Source: Tubulanus polymorphus
Taxonomy: Eukaryota > Nemertea > Palaeonemertea > Tubulaniformes > Tubulanidae
Length of the DNA stretch: 64,000 nt
Direction: 5' to 3'
NCBI RefSeq assembly: GCF_964204645.1
Contig: NC_134029.1
Span: 22,524,450 to 22,588,449 of the forward strand
A program made the translations under genes and the position numbers. The notes under the pieces were generated by a model, which worked only from the letters and a program-made list of their open reading frames with translations, ran no database searches and was not told the DNA's origin. The stretch's first letter is position 1. The number at the start of each line of letters is the position of its first letter. Of this stretch, positions 1 to 12,781 are shown piece after piece.

Positions 1-2502
1 GAACAATATTGTAATCCTCTTGCCCTCCCCGCAACCCTGGATCACTATCCAGACGCACTACCGAGCAAAATTGAATTTATAGACTGTGGAATATTTTAGC
101 GCGCAGATTTCATCGCATTATCAGGCTAACTAAAAGGCTCTAACGATACTGCCCGATCCCACGGGTCGTCTTTTATCAAGTTAGGTATTCCGTCGTGTGA
201 CCTTCGTGTCAGTGTCATTTAAAAGAAAAATAAACTGTCCCTGGTCGTGGCTTTAAATCTTTGTCGGGTAGACTATCGAAGAGAGGATTCTGTGTTGGAA
301 GATTGTTGTGACGGAATGCGTTTGAATGGCATATGTATAACGTTCACCTCAGAGGCTGCAGCAAATCGAATAATGACAAATGATCGCGGGTGATTACGAA
401 CGCACAGACTAAACGATTACTTCTCTTGTCGGCCCAAAGCTACGAGAGAGCTCATGGTCATATTTAGTATACAACTAAATATGAGCCTTTGCAGTTGATT
501 CACTTGAAAAAATCTCCGAAACGATGTTCGGAAATGGTGCCAGTTTAGCGCTGGTCGGAATCAAAATATGGACTTAATGCGTAGTTTGTTTAAAAAAAAA
601 GCTAATCACAAATTACTTCATCAAGTTTGGCTGTGATTCCTTTGTTATTCCTAAGCGTTTTTATTTTCGTCATTACTGAAAGCGACGGAACCGACGGAAT
701 TACAATATTCTCCTGTACAAACACGTCATCTGTTATTCCAGCCTTTGTTGCGTTACGAAACTGATACCGCAAAATATGGACAGAGAAGAATATCGTGTTG
801 AGATAGCGTATCGTCTAAAAACCGTTGATCTAAATATCGTATCGGAAAGAATTCTATCCAATAGATAAGAAAGAACTTGATGAAAAGAACACACGTGCGA
901 AACCTGTAAGGGGAGAACTTATGTTTCTAGAATTACCGAGTTCGGCCGCGCAAACCATTCATAGGAGTGCAATTGATTCGAAATCTGTGAATGTTGTTAC
1001 TGAAAAATACACTTTAATTTAGATTAGTTCGTTGACATGTAAACAACCTGTCGTTTTGTAAACTGCGTTTGAAGTTTATCGTTTCTTCGCTTCGATAAAA
1101 CATATCATAGAACTTCGATACCTCGTTAAATCCCATTGATTATAATCGCTGAAATTATAACTATCTTTAAATCAGATTTTCATTAGATGGCGACAGTTTG
1201 GTCCGGAAAGGTCATGTTTTGCAGGAGGTTTAATTGCTTTGACAGGTAGAGATAAGTTATCGATATGGAACTGTGTCATCTGCGATGTGGGCTTCATCGC
1301 CTCCATTCGTTCGAAACTAAATTTCAAGGTTTTCAGAACAACCTTGAAAACTAGATTGAAATTCAAATATTTCGACGTGCCTTTTTAACCTTGAGCGATT
1401 ACTCACACGAGGAATTACTAGGATTAATTGAACTGGTTTAGAAGATGTTTCATCTCTGGAATGTCTCAATGTTAAATCACCTTGTCACATATCGGCGTGC
1501 ATCAGACGAGCATGGTGAGTGACAATAATCCCGCCAATATTTTCCGTTATATAAACAGGTTATAACCGGTTATGGCATTTTAATGGCATCATTTGTCAAG
1601 ACGTACCGCACATTTCTGTCGCTATTGTGACATTCCTGCAAAGGTTCGACATAGAACAAGAATAATTTGTATTTCTTCAGATGACGCACATTGTATCAGA
1701 TTGTCTCGAGATATAAGCCCGATGACAACAAAATCCTTAGCACGTTTGTATTTTTGAGTAAATCCTTTTTGGTGATTATTTCATCGAAATAAAACGTCCG
1801 AGTTTGCATTATGAAGCCAATTCGTGAATATTTTTAGATATTTTTCTTCACAATTTCAAGCGAGATTCATCGGCAGTGTCAAGGTCACGCAGTAGATGCA
1901 AATCAGCCAAATTTCCGCGCCGAGTACTCCAGGCGAAACGAAACGAGACTAGTAAAAATAAGTCTTCCGCTCATCCTTTGATATCTAAATGAACCACAGC
2001 AGTCTTGTATCTCGATCCACGCTAATTTGAATCAGAAATTACCCTTCATTTGCTTTTTTTTGTCTCGGATTGAGCTTTGAATAGAGTGTGACGCAAAACG
2101 TCTGCTTGCTTTCAATGAGTTTTTTCAAGAAAAATTAGGTACGCAGGTTTGCATAGGAAAATATATTTTCATGAAATAAGGATTGCCTAGCGCGCAGCAA
2201 GTCTCTGCTGGGCTGCTAACGATTAACCGTATTGAACTTCCCGGAACCCCACCCAAGTTTACGATGGCTCCGTAGAAGGCTTTACTTCCTTGAAACGTTA
2301 TCGAATCATTATTTTTTTTTCATTCGTTCGTTCGTTTTTCTAGTTCGCATCACACGACATTGTCAACAATTCACGAAAATACTTCTTACTACGCCGTTGA
2401 TGGATCAATCACTTTAGCGTTTCGTTTTTCTCTCTTTGAGAATCGGCGAAATACGTGTTTTAAAGAACGAATGAGATTAAACGTGAAAGTGATTTACGCG
2501 CC

Positions 2503-2550
2503 GTGAAGACTACTGAAGACTACTGACGACTACTGACGACTACTGAAGAC
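2503..2550. repeat. 10-bp tandem repeat, about five units
   Basis: Five consecutive units of the form TGAMGACTAC (M = A or C) are visible, with the last unit diverging. This is a simple minisatellite in non-coding sequence. Confidence 0.8.
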
Positions 2551-4308
2551 GACGAAAGAAGCCGAATCAAGTGTGTTTTACTGTGTCGTCATAATCTTCA
2601 GCTTTTTGACTTTATGAAATGTACGACGGTTTTGATTTTGCACGGTGAAGATTTCATCGAAACGAACTCATTTTCAGGTAACGGTTCGCGATGATTCGGT
2701 TACTGCAACAGTCGTATATTTCTGTACCGAACCGAGAATCGAATAGAGAGTTCGGTGACATTGTAACATTGTACATGCAAAACGTCGCTTTTTTATAGCA
2801 TTCTCTAATAGAAAACAAAATCCAGCCCGTAATAAATTCATCTTTATGGCTGAACGTGGTACCTTTAATTAGTCAACTGGGATTATGGCGCTTTATAATC
2901 GATCATAAATCATTATTTTTGGTATTAGTTCGTCATTGATATTATGGGTCCTGATGGAAACGCCGGGTCGGTATCTTCATCCGTGACAAATGGCTCTTAA
3001 CAAGCGCGTTAACAACGGTGGTGTTATTTTGACTTATCACATATAATCATAGCGTTCTCGCCGACACTTTTCTTTTTAAAAAAAGTAGCCGACATAAACA
3101 AAACGTTAATCGCCCTTAGTCGGAGTCGTGCGTAATGGGCCACGGGTCGATATGGACAAAATGACTACAGAAATATCACAAATTGCAGTGAAATTTCGGT
3201 TGTGGTTCTCAGTACGAAAGCCGTACAAGTAGAAATAGTTTTAGTTCGTATTTTCGAGTAGCTCATTAAACATAGACGCTAGCCGAAAAGCTGCAAACAA
3301 GTTTATAGTTTCACCAGGCGGGTACTAAGTAACTTACACGAAACCCTTGTCATAAAATGTCTGAAAATAAATCTGACTTTCCCAACCAGCGACCACTGAA
3401 ATACATATATACTTATTCAGTTTAGGTTGATTGATTCGGGACAGATGGTGGATCCATTATACAATGATACACGGAATAGCGCGGAACTAGTGTGATAGAT
3501 GTATATTCTATGGTTGTCTGAGCAAAAAAAAATAATACGCGAAAACCAGCCACCAGTAATAATATTTATACCGTAAATACACGAGCTATTGTACATATGT
3601 ACCCCGGTGTTTTACATCGGTTGCATACGCTTCGTTTATGCGCGTACATCCTCGTCCATCGTTGGTAGAACATGATTTTCTGGACAACACTTTCATGTCA
3701 GTTTTAACAGATCAATCGCTTTCGATTACTTGAAAGTTAAAATCTGACGACGTTCATGTTCAAATGCATATGCAGTCCTACTCGCTGAAGTTGTTGTGAG
3801 ACGATCATATGTCGACAACTTATCCATATGACGATTTACATATAGTAACTTGAACTGGAAATACAAATTAGGACTCACAAACAGATGGAAAAGCGACGAC
3901 TTAATCGAGTTCGACTCATTGATAGTTGAATATTCTTTTCAGCTGGCATTAAATACGGGGAAAAAAGCATTGGAAATTTCTACTTCACTAGATAGATACT
4001 GATAATGATGGTGTTGACCATATTCGTCCCTAGCGAAAAGAAAATAATTTTCTTTTTATCGTTTATCCACGTTCAGAGAAATTACTTTTGCCGACAACGA
4101 GTTGTCTGGTCTGGGTCTCGTTGCGTACTTGCGTTCTCAGTTATTGATATGCTACGCGGCGTCGCGAAATTTCCGATAAGCCATAGAGCACACCATCCCA
4201 TCCCGAGTTATCCCTTCCAGATGAATAGTCTCACCGGAGATTCCCACTCACATAGATTATGCACTACGATGATTGCCGAATGGGTATAGGACGATTTCAA
4301 GCGAGTCC

Positions 4309-4386
4309 GGCGAGTTCCGAGTTCGAGACCTCCCGGCGAGTTCCGAGATCGATACCTCCAGGCGAGTTCCGAGGTCGAGACGTCGT
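4309..4386. repeat. 26-bp tandem repeat, three units
   Basis: The block GGCGAGTTCCGAG recurs at 4309, 4335 and 4361. Each copy is followed by a variable TTCGAGACCT-like half, giving an exact period of 26 bp. It is more GC-rich than its surroundings. No function is apparent. Confidence 0.85.
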
Positions 4387-5400
4387 AATGACCGCCTCTA
4401 AGACGGGTTCGTTTTGATCGGGTTTCATGATTATCTGTTAATTAGCTCTTTGGAGTTGACGCAATTTAATTGATACAATATACAGCATGTCGTCTGGCCA
4501 TATTTCACTAAAATTTCGAGTAACCGTTCATGTTAAACTACTGAAGTTTGAATACCGACCGCGCAGTAAGATGACGACGAAATAAATCATTTTAGTCGAT
4601 GCAATTTGAATATCATTATAATTTCGTCACGAAAATTAGATCAAGTCAATAAGCTAAATTGCGTAATTTGAAAACTACAGCCTGTACGTACTCAATATGA
4701 AATTTTCCTTTCGCGTTGAATGATCGAATTTGATAATTTGTCTATCATCAGTGTATTTTGAAAATAATTCAATTTACTTGTCGTCGAATCACGAATTTCA
4801 CGACGAACGTTCGTTACCTCTTATCTCAACTGATTTGTTTCATGATGAGATATTTCCCTTTTTTCGCGATTGTGGGATGCTGCTGCGGCTGCTGCTGCTA
4901 CCGCTGTTCGGTTGTCTGCACGTACGCCACTTTTCACGTGGATCTCGGGGGAAATTTTATCATTTAAAAATGTGTGCATTCCTTTCAAAACGAGCCGAAT
5001 TATTCTTGACAATCTTCTGCAGTCGCTATCTGTGAAATCCATTGTTATCGATGGCCCGATAAGTGGCGAATTTATTAATCATTCCTTCTGAATTGAAGTT
5101 CTTGTATTTGTAATTAAGGACAATTATTTTTTTTTTCAATTGAATTGATAACGCTTTCTTGCAATGTAGAGATGAGACAAAGATCTAAGAACTATACTGC
5201 TGCAGAGCAAGTTTATATACAACGAAATTATACAAGATTTCCACGAGGCTTTGATGGAGATTTCAAACCCATAGTGATTAATCAGTGATTAGTGGATTTA
5301 TGTTCAAATTCGTGACCTTTGAACGAGACAAGCCCGCGCTGAATGTGACTACACGAACCCGAGGCCAAGGAAGCAATAAGCTTAGCAGAATGTATCCGAT

Positions 5401-5769
5401 TCATTGCCAAACGCCAAAATCTATGACTAGAGCTGTATTGGTTGCGGTGGAACGCTTTTGGAAGCCAGGACCCAATGCCTGAATCTTGATAGTGTCTGAG
5501 GCATCTTGATTTACAGTCGATTTCGGCATCGACAACATGCTCGGAATATCGAGAAAAAGAAAGATGCGTGATAAAGTTTTTTTCACAAGATTGCTTGTCT
5601 TCACCAGAATTTCTAGTGGATGGTCGACAAGTTGCGTATGTCGGATGTCCATCAATTGCCGCACGCTGAAGTGGCATTTCACTTTCGCTACCGGTGTCTT
5701 AAACAGGATTACATCCTTAAGTCGGGCACCGGAGTTGAGTAGTAGACAAAAAAACATTACAAATCTCAT
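5401..5769 (-). CDS. Doubtful ORF with signal-peptide-like start (122 codons)
   Basis: An ATG-initiated frame of 122 codons starts at 5769 with a short basic then hydrophobic stretch (MRFVMFFCLLL), as in a secretory signal peptide. I recognise no family. It has few cysteines and one possible dibasic site (QKR) near the C-terminus. A second open frame of 131 codons overlaps it on the same strand, which argues that openness here is compositional. It could be a small secreted-protein exon, but nothing else supports that. Confidence 0.15.
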   Translation of the reverse strand: MRFVMFFCLLLNSGARLKDVILFKTPVAKVKCHFSVRQLMDIRHTQLVDHPLEILVKTSNLVKKTLSRIFLFLDIPSMLSMPKSTVNQDASDTIKIQALGPGFQKRSTATNTALVIDFGVWQ

Positions 5770-8700
5770 TGCTATTTTAGTCTAGTATCCAGCGGGCTGA
5801 GATAACGCCTGACGTGACCAGAAGTTCAAGTACGCGTATGCAGTACTTTACCTATTTGCTATCTGACAAGAAAACGACGATAACGTGAGATACATTTAAA
5901 ACAAAAGCAACGAAAAACCGATGCCTCTAAAACCAATGAAAATTCCATCAAGACGTATCAATATCGCAAAAACTATAAAACAATTTGGTAAAATGTTTGG
6001 TAAAATTAAAAGTTATAGAGGAATTCTATGTCCTTCACTCTGCACCAAAATGAGCAAATTGCTTGACTTATCGACATTACCGACTGGACAATGAAATAGT
6101 TATGATAGTTATCAGGAAGGTGCGCTATATTCTCTGGGCTAGTTCGGCAGTGCCAAGTTGGTCGGCGCATCCTGACATTTTTGTCACTACATTCCGTTGC
6201 ACCACGCATCGGGGCTCATTGGATCCTTGGAGTAATCAGGGTCGCTCGTAACCGTATTTTGAAATCGAATTCGTTTTCATGGATATTGCGTAATATGTAT
6301 TGGTCGCGTAAAATAGATATACATATTCATAGATACTTATGTCGATTTGGTACCGACTAGTTTAACATTCTGTGGACAATTTCCCGGTGAATGGCCACGC
6401 ACTTGTTAGGACCTAAAATGCAACACCGAACAATCTGATCATCCATAAAATTGAGTTGTCCATCCTTACACGTAGAATTTACGCCATCAATTCAGGTTTG
6501 AATATAGAAGACGTATAGCTATCGTCTAGGGTTGGACTGGTCTATCAGTTTGCAGGCTACACTTTGCACCGTAAATTCCACATGGTTGAACAGATGTGAC
6601 CGACATGACATCCCCTATACTGTCGCTGCTGCCGGCAGTGTTAGCATTAATAGACGCAGTAAGAGGTCGGCTGGTAAGACGTCTATTTTCCCTTTATAAT
6701 GAGGGCCTGGTGCGAAGAGAGACGGAATTCCGGCTTGCTGACAGCTTTTCAAAAATGTTGTCATTTCCCAAAATATTGTTCGTTCTCTCGACACGTGGCT
6801 CGCCTCGAACTACAAACAAATCCGACAATACTTTGAGGCAATTCTATCGATAGAGCGATTTCGTTTTTATCTGAAATGTATATTTCTAAGCATTTTTCTA
6901 TTTTTGAATTGCGTTGGAATATATTTTTTGAAGTTGTCGATAGTCTACGCACTGAGATACAATTTCAAACGGGAGCTGCATGCGGGAAACGGAGACAATT
7001 CTAACCGATCGAAATCGACAAATCGCTTGGGAACACTAGATCGTTCCCTTACACTGTTTTATCAAATATTAGATTTGCAGAAATCGTTGAATTACGGCGA
7101 ACAAAAACCAACGATAACAAATTACTGATGTTATCTCAGCTAAAGTGTAGAATTCTGTTTATTATTTGTTCAAAACGAGCGATATTTCCAAATGAACGAG
7201 TCGAGGGAAAATCATACAGTCAAATCACGGAGTTGTTAGTGTATTTCCCCCATATCGAAATTGTTGCGACACGACTTCGGGGAGGCATTAAATCTTAAAT
7301 AATCTGATTAATGGTTCTCCTTAGGTGGTTTGCATCAACTGATAAGGCCGTTTAAGGCCATTTACTGGGGACTGTAAACATAAGTTTTATTTCGTTAATA
7401 CGCGAAATTGATTTCTTAGCGCGAGAAAATGATAGCATGAAAAATGAAAAATGTCTATAGCTCATCGACGAATAACGATGATTAAGCGACGCATGAACAT
7501 CTACAGAACCACGCACAACAAGCAGATTCTTGTACAACAGAAAGATCAGCGATTTTGATATTAATAACAAAGCTATACATGGCCGGGTATGAGATTCTAA
7601 AATTGCAGAGGGACTGAACGGATTATTGAAACGAACATTTAATCACTTAGCGGGCAATGTCTTCCATTATTCGAAGATTCTGTATTCATGTCTTAGATCT
7701 TGGACAATAAGAAATCTCGAGGGATTGAAGTTCGATCTTTATTATCACCACTATTAGCAACTACTGAAAGCGCAATAAGTTTCCAAGAATCCGATACTAT
7801 AATTGGATATCTGAGACGATATCCGTATAGTCAGTACGTGTAGTTTATTGTGTCTCCAGTGGTTTGAGCTGACCGGTACAGGCTAATCACCAGTTTTCCA
7901 TCAGTCGTGATACGGCATAATTGGCCCCAAGACGATATATATAAATATGATTGTGCACCGTGGCGTGACATGAACGGGCTTCTGAATTTTCCGATGCCGG
8001 GACTATAACGAGGCTAAACGTCCGACCATCCTACTGCAGGTTCGTGGCTCATCTGTTGAAAAATATTCGTGACCTGTAGAACGGGGGTAAATCTAATTCA
8101 TCGACGCAGTAACGTAATATCCTTAACCACGGCTAATCAAGTGAACGGAAGGAAGACTTTCTGGTGTTGATTCAACCGGAACTGGTCACTCGTCTAATTT
8201 GATTATACACTGCGGTGCAAATAATAATTCGGACTCGAGTTTGCATCATCCCGACACGATATTCTATTTGTATCATGTAAATATAAGGATAAACGAGACT
8301 CGATTATTTATACAAGGATCCACACTCGTTTATACTGTCTGGCTCTGGACGTCACAAAAGACAGTATCTTAATGCGGCAGGATATTGGCATGTGCTTCGC
8401 AAAAACGGCCAATAGCCATGCGCTAATTGAAATCTGATATATCGGGTTTGGTATAAATCGCGACAGGCGGTTAGAAACATCGTCAATCATGAGAAATACT
8501 TAAAAATCTAAAAAGAAATTCTACAATCGAGATCTATGAATGCGCGTATATTCTTCAATATGACAAATATCTAGGAATGTTTTAGCGATTTTTCTGAATC
8601 AGAAGTTAGGGAGAAAACATTAAATATCCTACCAATTTTGTTCTTTTTATTTCTGATTATTAAAAGGAGAAATAACGAATGATTGTCTCCTTGGGTTCAT

Positions 8701-9094
8701 ATAAATGACATAAATTGACGACATACTCTATGGTGGTCAATGGAGTCCGGTTTCTCGAGAGTCATTATGCACATCCAGTTTACAAGCCGCCATCAATCTT
8801 ATTTATAGCCCATAAACACTTATCTGCTTACACCGGCACTAAATAACTTTGTAGCCCGGTAGCATTTCGCATTTCGGTTCAATATTCGCACCGTTGCGTC
8901 AAAACACATGTAACACTCAACGCCGTTTACTTAAAACGGCATGAAAATATTTTGCCGCTGCGATGATTCTATTGGTCAAAATGCAGTGACGTCATCTGGC
9001 ATCTTATTGAATACGAATACTACAGGTACGACTTTTGTTGTTAAATCAGCGAGTCGACCGGCGCTGATATGACTATGTGTCCTTGCCTGAATAG

Positions 9095-9176
9095 CATGGT
9101 TTCAGTAGGACTTGAACCCGCAACCTCTCGATTTTGAGTCGAATACCGTATCCACTAAAGTCACAGCACAGAGTTT
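9095..9176 (-). pseudogene. tRNA-like sequence (degenerate tRNA or SINE head)
   Basis: On the minus strand there is a near-perfect RNA polymerase III B box (GGGTTCAAGTCC), a plausible A box (TGACTTTAGTGG) and a five-pair anticodon stem. The seven-base loop would read CAA (Leu). The variable region is short, unlike a true tRNA-Leu. The 5' side does not pair with the 3' acceptor half CTGAAAC, so the cloverleaf is incomplete. A tRNA-derived SINE remnant or tRNA pseudogene fits better than a working tRNA. Confidence 0.5.
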
Positions 9177-12100
9177 ATCTATACTTCAACCATTTTCATG
9201 ATACATGAAGGGAAAATATATAGAGTAAACATATATTAATATTTACAAAACAACACTTTAGCGATAAAATTTAAAGAATAAAATCATTACAAAATCATTA
9301 ACAAAAAATACATTAACTACTTACAATAAATACTATTGGAGGGATCTAAGCCTGTTTCAATGAATTGAATGGTCAGAACTGATCGGCGCTATCTGTACCG
9401 CAGACGAAAACGAATATGTACATTTTTATGTCAGCTTGCTTCGTTTTGAAATGATTCAACGCAACCTAATTGCAGTTGAAGTCGGCTTTAATTACAAAAG
9501 ACTCCCCTGAGAGCGGCCAGATTCGGTAAATGTTTTTAACGTAATTAGCTCAGGGATACGCGGCAGTTTTCTGAGAAGAGGAGGAATGTAACGTTTTTCG
9601 ATTATTCAACCAAATCAGCTTCTATTGATGAAAACTTTTAAAGTTTTTTTGCATCGATTCAAAAAGCCTAAAATCGTGATACGAATCTGGATTGCCAGCA
9701 GGATTCACAAGAATTGAGTTACGTAATGTTGATGAAAGCACTTTGCGTGGGCGAGCGAAGTGTAGAATAACTCGCTTCACGTTCAAATTCGGAACTAGCT
9801 TTAAAAAAAAAACTAGAATTCATATCTAAATTGCCTTTCAAACGTCGTTGATCGCATATGAAATTTAGTTCGCAGATTGATATTTTTGAACGAATACTGC
9901 GTAACACAATATTACATAAACAATAGGTATCAATCTCGTTCGTCAAAGTGATCATTCGTTCCACAGTCTGCTGCCGATACCTAAACGAGTCCCGCGGCTC
10001 GACACACCTCGCTACACGTTGTATTTCATCCCCATTTTGCTACCGCGTTCGTTTATTCGGTGTTTCGTTCGGCTTATAATCCTGCAATTCTAGAGTCTTT
10101 TTGTTTCAGTAAATTGTTATCTTTACGGCAATCAACGCTGCCTATTTGGTGTCACAGTACACCTCGATATCTACTTATTGCAGCATTTCTGACGGCAGTT
10201 ACTTCACTAATAGTATATTATTTGAGTCTCCAACGCGATGGGGCTTATTAATCATCATTGTTCAGTTCGATATTTTCTCCTGGGCGGTAGGTAATTGCTC
10301 TACCTGCAAGTATCCGGTGTTCTATAGAAGAAAAATGCATCTTAAAGAATCGTAATGGTATCAAATTCTATATCAAGCTTTTCACACCGACGCGCGAATA
10401 GATAACACCATACATACAAGTTTCATATTTCCTCTTCCCTGTTTATATTTTGAAATGGACTCAAAACTATTCAGAGTTGATCAGTAATTTGATATTTCTT
10501 AATTCCTGTTAATGAATATTCTGTTTTGACACGAGGTACCAATATCGGGTGATGTTATCACGTGCAAGTGATGATATCGAAATGAAAATCAAAGCCCATC
10601 ATTTTCGTGTGCATTAATTCACGGATTGAATTCTCAACCCACGCACGCGTGACCCTTCAATCTAATTTACCGCGACTTTCTTCAGATGTACACCGTTCCC
10701 TAGATGACCGGGCTGGATACGTACGAAAGGTTCAGATATGGCTAATTATCAGCGCATAGAACATTTGTTTCCGCGGTCGATCGTGTTTAAAGCGCTTGTT
10801 TTATACCCGCACCGTGAACTGCTTTAATGACCAATTAACCGACCGACGGACATTTGTAATGTCGTAAACGTGACTGCGACTGAACTGTCGTTGTCAGGGT
10901 TTAACCCAGCGGGAAAACTACAAATAAACCTCATGATTGAGATGCATTGATCGACTAAACGGGTTCCCGTAGACACTATACGCGTCATTGCGTTTTGTAT
11001 TACCATCCTTTCCGCTGTCTCTGCCGCCGCCACATCGTCTCGCTGCGTGTACCGCTCATCGAGCATCAGTACGTATGCGGACATTTTTCATAAAGGTATA
11101 TCTTTTCAAAGGTTCCCTTTTGATAAAAGAACACGTAGCGAAATCTACCCAGAAAAATAATACCTACAAACAATTCTAATCCTTTTATAATCTGAAATAT
11201 TCGCCAGACGTTTGAAGTTTGTATTCCCGCGATAAGGCAACAATTCCTCGACGCTGACGTATAGTATTCTACAAATGCTTCGATAAGTTACTGACATCGA
11301 GAGCGCACTTGAAAATGCGCTTAACCTTTAAGCCATCGTTCTTTCAAAATATATCTTAACTTTCAATTTAGCAAAAAAGATCTGGTGAATTACTATTGTA
11401 TCTGTTAAGTCACGTAGTCTATAAGAGTTGTTCCTTTCGAATGTCCTTAAATTAATCAGACTGAAATTAGGTTTTTTCCATGTGGACATGGATATTTTTG
11501 TATTTTTCTATTCTCGTTTTGCTCAACTAGTCAGTACTTTCTGTAACGAAACAAAGACCTCAAAGAAATCAAGTATCCACATTCCTGACATTCCAACGTC
11601 CTTGTAGAAGGCCTTTCAGCATTTTGGTCGTTATAGAGAATCGAAATCGCTGGTTCCTTTTTGGAAATGGGGCTTATCATTGCAAAACTGAAACTGCCAA
11701 AATCAGAGGCTCATCAATCTCAATACGAGTTTCTCAATTTGTCGAAGGATTGATAATATTGAATAAACAAACGTCGCATATCTCCAAAGAGTTACAGAGC
11801 TCTTTCTCATCGATCGGTGAATTCTATGAAAAGAAAATATTCCGATGATGCTCGTATATATACTCGTCTATTGATCAAATATGGAACCTACTTCAAAGTT
11901 ACTGCAAGCGCTTTCTACATCAAGTCAATTGCATGAAATGAATTAAAATCAATATTACGATAATGAGAAGCCGTATTTCAAATGCAAAATGTCTATAACT
12001 GTCTGTTTGTTCAAGAAATTGCCGAGGCAATGTCGTAGAGAGCCGTCCCTACGTCTCGAATACAGTTCGAAAAGGTTACACCCGGTTATAATCGGAGAGT

Positions 12101-12668
12101 TGATAGGTATTTGGAGTATCGCGTGTTACCGAGTCAAAGATGATGATTATCCTATCAGAATCTATGACAGGACGGAAATTATCCGAATCCCCACATGGGT
12201 CTGAAATAGGAAATCGTTTCGGTATGTTGTCTTCTGGTGAAGTCTTCTACAAATATTTCATTGATGCGAGCCAGTTTTTAACTGTGCGTCGAGTTCGATA
12301 CTTATTCACCTAATGCCTTCTGATAATTATAGGGAATTATTCTATTTTACAGCTGTGGTATGCTATATTTACGAATGGTTTTTTCGGTCCGTGTGAAAGT
12401 GTCTTAATAAAACAGCTGGGAAACCACAGCTTATCTAATCTATATGAAACTCATGCAATCTTATTGAAATATTGATGAAAAGGTTCTGAACTGATATAAC
12501 CCAGGAGATTGTACGTGTTCAAATACTTGCAACTTATTAGTTCATACATTTAACATATTTCCGTACAAGAAACTGCCCGAAGCGTACGAAAAGAATAACA
12601 GTTGTTCAAATTGATTTTGTCGGTTTGTCTTGTATGAATAATATGTAGAAAATCCCACAATAAATAAA
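9177..12668. other. Gene-free stretch
   Basis: I see no supportable gene, strong repeat or RNA gene here. The short open frames on both strands lack plausible splice sites and similarity. Confidence 0.5.
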
Positions 12669-12781
12669 GAGAAAAAGACGAAATGTTCGTCGTTTCGTCG
12701 TCATCATCAGGTTCAGTATGACTGATGATAGCTGAAACGTTGCTGCAATAAATATATAACAGAACATTTCGTCTTCTTCTC
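12669..12781. mobile_element. Small foldback element with CTGATGA/GAAAC core (family copy A)
   Basis: The 113-bp unit has 20-bp terminal inverted repeats at 12669-12688 and 12762-12781 with one mismatch. Inside, the plus strand reads CTGATGATAGCTGAAACG followed by TTGC. The minus strand also carries a CTGATGA...CGAAACG arrangement. The core and its AT-rich tail (ATATATAAC) match the copy near 37.6 kb. It is therefore a member of a dispersed non-autonomous family rather than an isolated hairpin. Confidence 0.7.

Larger units (their letters stand above)
1..9090. other. Gene-free AT-rich stretch; possibly part of a long intron
   Basis: I find no exon here with both splice signals and family similarity. 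Open frames are short, occur on both strands and look random. The only structured items are a 10-bp tandem repeat near 2.5 kb, a 26-bp tandem repeat near 4.3 kb and a GCT-rich patch near 4.87 kb; each repeat is listed separately. The receptor gene starting at 24680 lacks its first exons, so this stretch may be its upstream intron. That is inference. Confidence 0.5.

Noticed and set aside
4821-5091. Overlapping frames with poly-alanine or cysteine runs on both strands
   Set aside because: They arise from a GCT/GCC-rich patch read in several frames. No family likeness is seen.
5282-5677. 131-codon minus-strand open frame overlapping the 122-codon one
   Set aside because: It overlaps another open frame on the same strand, has no recognisable similarity or splice context, and has no better claim to be coding.
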